From an uncultured Bacteroidota bacterium (GTDB lineage: Bacteria > Bacteroidota > Bacteroidia > Flavobacteriales > Flavobacteriaceae), in NCBI GenBank assembly GCA_903837025.1, contig CAILTC010000284.1:1-10250 (forward strand): a DNA stretch of 10,250 nt, written 5' to 3'. The position numbers and the translations under genes were made by a program. Of the stretch, positions 6,946 to 10,250 are shown piece by piece (position 1 is the stretch's first letter; every line of letters starts with the position of its first letter). Under the pieces are notes generated by a model that did not search any database, had not been told where the DNA came from, and saw nothing but the letters and a program-made list of their open reading frames with translations.

Positions 6946-7497
6946 TTAAACCGTGTCTGGCGGGGAATCATCCCGAGTTAAATAACCGGAATGAAGAATT
7001 CCATGAGGATGGATGTCAGATTGAAGTAAATAAGTATTGGCTGTGTCCAAAAAGCTATACAGAGTTGCGTTTGTTTGAACATAGTTTTTTGTAAAAGCTT
7101 TGAATATTTTCTCAACTGATTTTTTGCTTAATGGCACATTTTCAGAGGTGTCATTATCTACCAATTTTTTAAGATTGATATCCAAAGAGGATTGTTTTTC
7201 AAGAGGCAAATAATACAAGCAGATACTATTATCTTGTATTTTCTTTTTGAAGACGTGATACGTTTTATTATTAATAGTTACGTTTTCGTTCACATATTCC
7301 ATTTCTGTATCTTCGGTAAAGGAATACAATGAGGCATTCATTTTTATCACCTTAAATTCTGAATCCGGTATTTTCTGCATCACAGATACCCATGCTTGCT
7401 CCTTTTGTAGCTTAAGCAACAAGTGAATTCCCACAACATTATATAGAAATGTTGTGGTTAAAATCAAGAGTAATAATGTGGATGCTTTTCTTTTCAT
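6946..7497 (-). CDS. Small membrane-anchored protein of unknown function
   Basis: A 183-residue protein I cannot assign to a named family. It starts KRKASTLLLLILTTTFLYNVVGIHLLL: one hydrophobic helix (about 5-28) with positive charges before it, read as an N-terminal anchor or uncleaved signal with the rest in the periplasm. The next part (about 36-115) has the order MEYVNENVTINNKTYHVF (66-83), KKIQDNSICLYYL (85-97), then a charged Leu-rich stretch. It recalls small Bacteroidota anchored proteins I remember beside outer-membrane receptor genes; this is an impression, not an identification. NASLYSF (54-60) recurs as NATLYSF (143-149), hinting at two related halves. The C-terminus is His/Pro/Asp-rich (IHPHGILHSGYL then DDSPPDTV), which could bind metal. 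It lies 38 bp after the GH13 gene with no convincing terminator between, and upstream of the operon that starts with an outer-membrane barrel, so it could belong functionally to either. Confidence 0.75.
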   Translation of the reverse strand: MKRKASTLLLLILTTTFLYNVVGIHLLLKLQKEQAWVSVMQKIPDSEFKVIKMNASLYSFTEDTEMEYVNENVTINNKTYHVFKKKIQDNSICLYYLPLEKQSSLDINLKKLVDNDTSENVPLSKKSVEKIFKAFTKNYVQTNATLYSFLDTANTYLLQSDIHPHGILHSGYLTRDDSPPDTV

Positions 7498-7535
7498 ACT
7501 AATTACCTAACTGCGGTAAATCGAACAATTAATTC

Positions 7536-9293
7536 TTACTTTATTTCAACAATTAAAGCTTCATAAGGGCGCAATATACTAAAATTTATTGAATCTAAAT
7601 TAAAATAATTACTGCTTATTATTTTAGCATTTTTCAAATCAATTCCAGCGTTAACTGTCGCATTATCAGCAGTAAAATTCAACAAAACGAGCATTTTTTT
7701 TCCGTCTAATTCTCGAGTATAAGCGAATACTTTTGGATTATCCTTATCCAAAAGCGTATATTTTCCGTAAATTAATACCGGATTATTTTTTCGCAATTGA
7801 ATTAATTTTCTAAAATAATTTAAAGGTGAATTGGGGTCCTTTTCTTGTGCTTCAACATTTATATTTTTGTAATTAGGATTTACTTTCAACCAAGGTTTCC
7901 CAGAAGTAAAACCAGCATTATCATTTGTATTCCATTGAATTGGGGTTCTGCTATTTTCTCTTGAAGTTTGCTTCTTCTCTTCTAAGAAAGCAACTAAATC
8001 TCCTCCTTTTTGTTTTAATCCTAAATACGCATTTCGAGTATCAACATCGTTATAATCCTCAATGTTATCAAAACGAATATTACTCATTCCTAACTCATCA
8101 CCATTATAATAGAATGTCGTTCCGCGCATTGTCATTACAAAAGTGGTCAACATTTTTGACGAAAGTTCTCTAAATTTTTCAGAATCGTTTCCAAATTTAG
8201 AAACCATTCGAGGTTGATCGTGATTGGCCATAAAAATAGAAAGCCAACCTTTATCTTGAAACTCTTGGTCATAGCGAGAAAAAATATCTTTGTATTTCAC
8301 CAAACCAAAATCAGTAAGATGTTTGCCCACATCTACACTTTCAAAATGATAGGCAATATTCAACTCTTTGCGATCTGGATCAACAAATTTCATAGCCGCT
8401 TTTGGCGAATCTCCTGCACCTTCGGCAACTGTCATTGCATTTGGATATTTACTCAAAACTTCGCGATTCATCTCTTGAAGATAATCGTGCAAATGAGGTC
8501 CGTTTCCGTAATATTTGATGATTTCTAAGGTATTGCCAATAATTTCTTTTGGCAATTCAGGGAAACTAGGATCTTTTGAAGCAAATTGAAAAGCATCCAA
8601 TCGAAATCCATCAATGCCTTTATCCAACCAATATTTCATCATGTCGTAAATCTCTTTACGCACCACTGGATTGTTCCAATTCAGGTCCGGTTGTTTCGCA
8701 GAAAAATAGTGTAAATAATACGAATCCGTTTGCGCATCATATTTCCAAGCATTACTATTTACGTCAAACCAACTCCATCTGTAAGGAGGAGTTCCTTTTT
8801 CGGCTGGCCACCAATAGTAATAATCTCTATATTTATTAGTTCTCGATTTTCGACTTTCTTGAAACCAATAATTCTCATCAGAACTGTGATTTACAACTAA
8901 ATCCATGATGACTTTTATGCCGCGATCATGCATTCCTTTTAATAACACATCAAAGTCTTGCATGGTTCCAAAATCTTTCATTATCCCACGATAATCGCTA
9001 ATATCATACCCATTGTCATCATTTGGCGATTCATAAATTGGGTTTAACCATACCGCATCAATTCCAAGGCTTTTTAAATAATCTAGTTTTGAAATTATCC
9101 CTTTTAAATCACCAATACCATCGCCATTACTATCCTTAAAACTTCGAGGATATATTTGATAAATTACGGCTTCTTTCCACCAATTCTTTTCCATTGCTGG
9201 GGATTTTTTTGCAACAACTACTTGAGCTTTTGTCATATTAAAAGATAATAATAGGGTAATGATAAAAGTAATATTTATGAATTTATTTTTCAT
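7536..9293 (-). CDS. Exported GH13 alpha-glucosidase / oligo-alpha-glucosidase-type enzyme
   Basis: A 585-residue alpha-amylase-superfamily enzyme that should hydrolyse alpha-linked glucosides in the periplasm. I chose the ATG at 9293, which has an A-rich leader (ACACAAAAA) and directly opens a signal peptide (KNKFINITFIITLLLSF, cleavage near TKAQ). An in-frame ATG at 9311, 1 bp from the upstream stop, remains possible and adds six residues. Visible in order: WWKEAVIYQIYPRSF (38-52), the calcium-type loop DSNGDGIGD (54-62), DLVVNH (131-136), QPDLNWNNP (201-209), GFRLDA with nucleophile Asp233, TVAEGAG with acid/base Glu291, and ANHDQPR with transition-state Asp359. The QPDLN element points to the alpha-glucosidase/oligo-1,6-glucosidase side of GH13 rather than endo-amylases. 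A C-terminal beta domain follows (about 505-585), so the protein is full length. Next to a fructokinase-like gene, sucrose or an isomer is a reasonable substrate; isomaltose or maltose are alternatives. Confidence 0.93.
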   Translation of the reverse strand: MKNKFINITFIITLLLSFNMTKAQVVVAKKSPAMEKNWWKEAVIYQIYPRSFKDSNGDGIGDLKGIISKLDYLKSLGIDAVWLNPIYESPNDDNGYDISDYRGIMKDFGTMQDFDVLLKGMHDRGIKVIMDLVVNHSSDENYWFQESRKSRTNKYRDYYYWWPAEKGTPPYRWSWFDVNSNAWKYDAQTDSYYLHYFSAKQPDLNWNNPVVRKEIYDMMKYWLDKGIDGFRLDAFQFASKDPSFPELPKEIIGNTLEIIKYYGNGPHLHDYLQEMNREVLSKYPNAMTVAEGAGDSPKAAMKFVDPDRKELNIAYHFESVDVGKHLTDFGLVKYKDIFSRYDQEFQDKGWLSIFMANHDQPRMVSKFGNDSEKFRELSSKMLTTFVMTMRGTTFYYNGDELGMSNIRFDNIEDYNDVDTRNAYLGLKQKGGDLVAFLEEKKQTSRENSRTPIQWNTNDNAGFTSGKPWLKVNPNYKNINVEAQEKDPNSPLNYFRKLIQLRKNNPVLIYGKYTLLDKDNPKVFAYTRELDGKKMLVLLNFTADNATVNAGIDLKNAKIISSNYFNLDSINFSILRPYEALIVEIK

Positions 9294-9312
9294 TTTTTGT
9301 GTAATTTTCATT

Positions 9313-10197
9313 CTAAATATTCATGAATTTTGCAATTTGTTCCGTTGTAATTTTAGGATTTGCACCTTCATTACTGGCCACTAATGCGCCTAATGCACAA
9401 GCAAAATCAATTGCTTTTTGGGGTTCTTCATTCATTAAAAGCTTGCTCAATAATCCTGCAAGAAACGAATCTCCGGCACCAACAGTATCGGCAACACTAA
9501 TTTTATATCCGCTATTGTAATACATTTTTCCATTCAAATACAAAACAGCACCATGACTCCCTTTGGTCACACAAATGCTTTTTGCCTGCGTTTGTTCCGC
9601 AATAAAAAGTATATTTTGCTCTAAGGAATGAAAAGGAGAATTTAAAGCTTCACTAATTTCATATAATTCATCATCATTAAATTTTATAAAATCCGATTGT
9701 TTCATCAAATTAATCAGCAATTCTTTGGTATAAAAAGGCGCTCTTAAATTAACATCAAAAATTTTATACTTTGCCATTTTCATAAGACTTAACAACGTAG
9801 TATACGAAGTTTCATCCCTGCAAACTAAACTTCCAAAAACCAAAGCATCTGCCTTTTTTACTGCATTTTTAGCTTCGGGAGTAACTTCGATTTCATCCCA
9901 GGCTACCGGATAATTGATGGTATATGTTGCTGATCCTTTTTTGTCTAATTGCACTAAAACTTCACCCGTAGAATAGGTTTCATCTATTTGAATCGCGTCA
10001 CTAGCAACATTGTTATCCTGAATAAAGGCTACTAATTCCTTTCCGATAGCATCATTTCCGATTCGGCTAATAATTTCGACATTAATCCCTAAAGAAGCCA
10101 GTCGTAGGGCTACATTCAATGGAGCACCTCCAATTTTTCGATGCGTTGGAAAAACATCGTATAAAACTTCTCCAAAACAAACTACATTCGTTTTCAT
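9313..10197 (-). CDS. PfkB-family carbohydrate kinase, probably fructokinase
   Basis: A 294-residue cytoplasmic sugar kinase of the PfkB/ribokinase family, which phosphorylates a free sugar with ATP. The sugar-binding glycine motif is KIGGAPLNVALRLASLG (21-37), DVNLR lies at 148-152, KGSHG (212-216) precedes the ATP site, and the C-terminal signature DTVGAGDSFLAGLL (237-250) carries the catalytic base Asp243. Length and the GGAPLNVA form of the first motif are typical of bacterial fructokinases; the sugar is inferred from these and from the neighbouring GH13 enzyme, whose hydrolysis could release fructose. The GH13 gene follows within 1-19 bp depending on its start. Upstream, only 6 bp separate the ATG from the stop of a probable sugar transporter. 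The three are almost certainly one transcription unit. No promoter is visible, as expected for an internal gene. Alternative: a kinase for another ketose or adenosine-like substrate, less likely. Confidence 0.92.
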   Translation of the reverse strand: MKTNVVCFGEVLYDVFPTHRKIGGAPLNVALRLASLGINVEIISRIGNDAIGKELVAFIQDNNVASDAIQIDETYSTGEVLVQLDKKGSATYTINYPVAWDEIEVTPEAKNAVKKADALVFGSLVCRDETSYTTLLSLMKMAKYKIFDVNLRAPFYTKELLINLMKQSDFIKFNDDELYEISEALNSPFHSLEQNILFIAEQTQAKSICVTKGSHGAVLYLNGKMYYNSGYKISVADTVGAGDSFLAGLLSKLLMNEEPQKAIDFACALGALVASNEGANPKITTEQIAKFMNI

Positions 10198-10203
10198 ATT
10201 ATT

Positions 10204-10250
10204 TTATTCGTTATTTGATAAGCTTTGAGACAATTCTTCTAATGTTCTTC
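10204..10250 (-). CDS. 3' end of an upstream gene, possibly a sugar-porter (MFS) transporter
   Basis: The last 14 codons of a reading frame entering from the window edge translate as RTLEELSQSLSNNE followed by TAA. The split codon before them ends in GA, compatible with Gly, which would give GRTLEEL. Sugar-porter-family MFS transporters characteristically end with ETKG(R/K)TLEEL or close variants, and a hexose transporter directly before a fructokinase makes sense. The stop is 6 bp from the kinase ATG. Only 47 bases are visible; another minus-strand frame is also open here (ending at 10211), so both the existence and identity of this gene are tentative. Confidence 0.45.
   Translation of the reverse strand, partial: RTLEELSQSLSNNE

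Noticed and set aside
7503..7519. TTACC/GGTAA hairpin between the GH13 gene and the small anchored protein gene
   Set aside because: Only five base pairs with no T-run after it on the minus strand, so not a credible terminator.
55..9293. Polysaccharide utilisation locus spanning the GH3 and GH13 genes
   Set aside because: No SusC/SusD pair is present, and the two glycosidases are separated by an unrelated operon and a strong terminator.
7925..9520. Plus-strand open frames at 7925-8173, 8214-8528, 8576-8839 and 9323-9520
   Set aside because: They are antisense to the GH13 and kinase genes, whose catalytic motifs are intact, so these are chance frames.

Overview
The window looks like chromosome of a Flavobacterium-type Bacteroidota. 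It is AT-rich, all supported genes lie on the minus strand, start codons follow A-rich leaders rather than Shine-Dalgarno sequences, and the products are typical of that phylum: periplasmic glycosidases, outer-membrane barrels and a lipoprotein. I see no rRNA, tRNA, CRISPR array, insertion sequence or phage gene.

Read in the direction of transcription (high to low coordinates) there are three blocks. (1) Sugar block, 10250 to 7536: the last 14 codons of a gene that resembles the C-terminus of a sugar-porter (MFS) transporter, then a PfkB-family fructokinase-like kinase, then an exported GH13 alpha-glucosidase-type enzyme. Spacing is tight. The simplest reading is extracytoplasmic hydrolysis of a fructose- or glucose-containing alpha-linked sugar (sucrose-like), uptake of the hexose, and phosphorylation. 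A small membrane-anchored protein of unknown function (6946-7497) follows 38 bp after the GH13 gene.

(2) Haloperoxidase block, 6790 to 2369: a 268-bp non-coding region with a candidate Bacteroidota promoter leads into four closely packed genes. They encode an outer-membrane barrel (5751-6677), a lipoprotein of the vanadium haloperoxidase/PAP2 superfamily with a complete active-site set (4205-5761, start overlapping the previous stop), a second outer-membrane barrel (2956-4173), and a four-helix inner-membrane protein of DoxX/DUF417 type (2473-2937). A 65-nt hairpin closes the unit. The membrane protein resembles the E. coli reactive-chlorine resistance protein RclC as I remember it. That suggests a cell-envelope system that makes, or handles, reactive halogen species together with a protective partner. 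This is the most interesting part of the window. Gene order and active-site residues are visible; the functional link is inference.

(3) A single GH3 beta-glucosidase (55-2307) of BglX type follows and ends in two overlapping terminator-like hairpins at the window edge.
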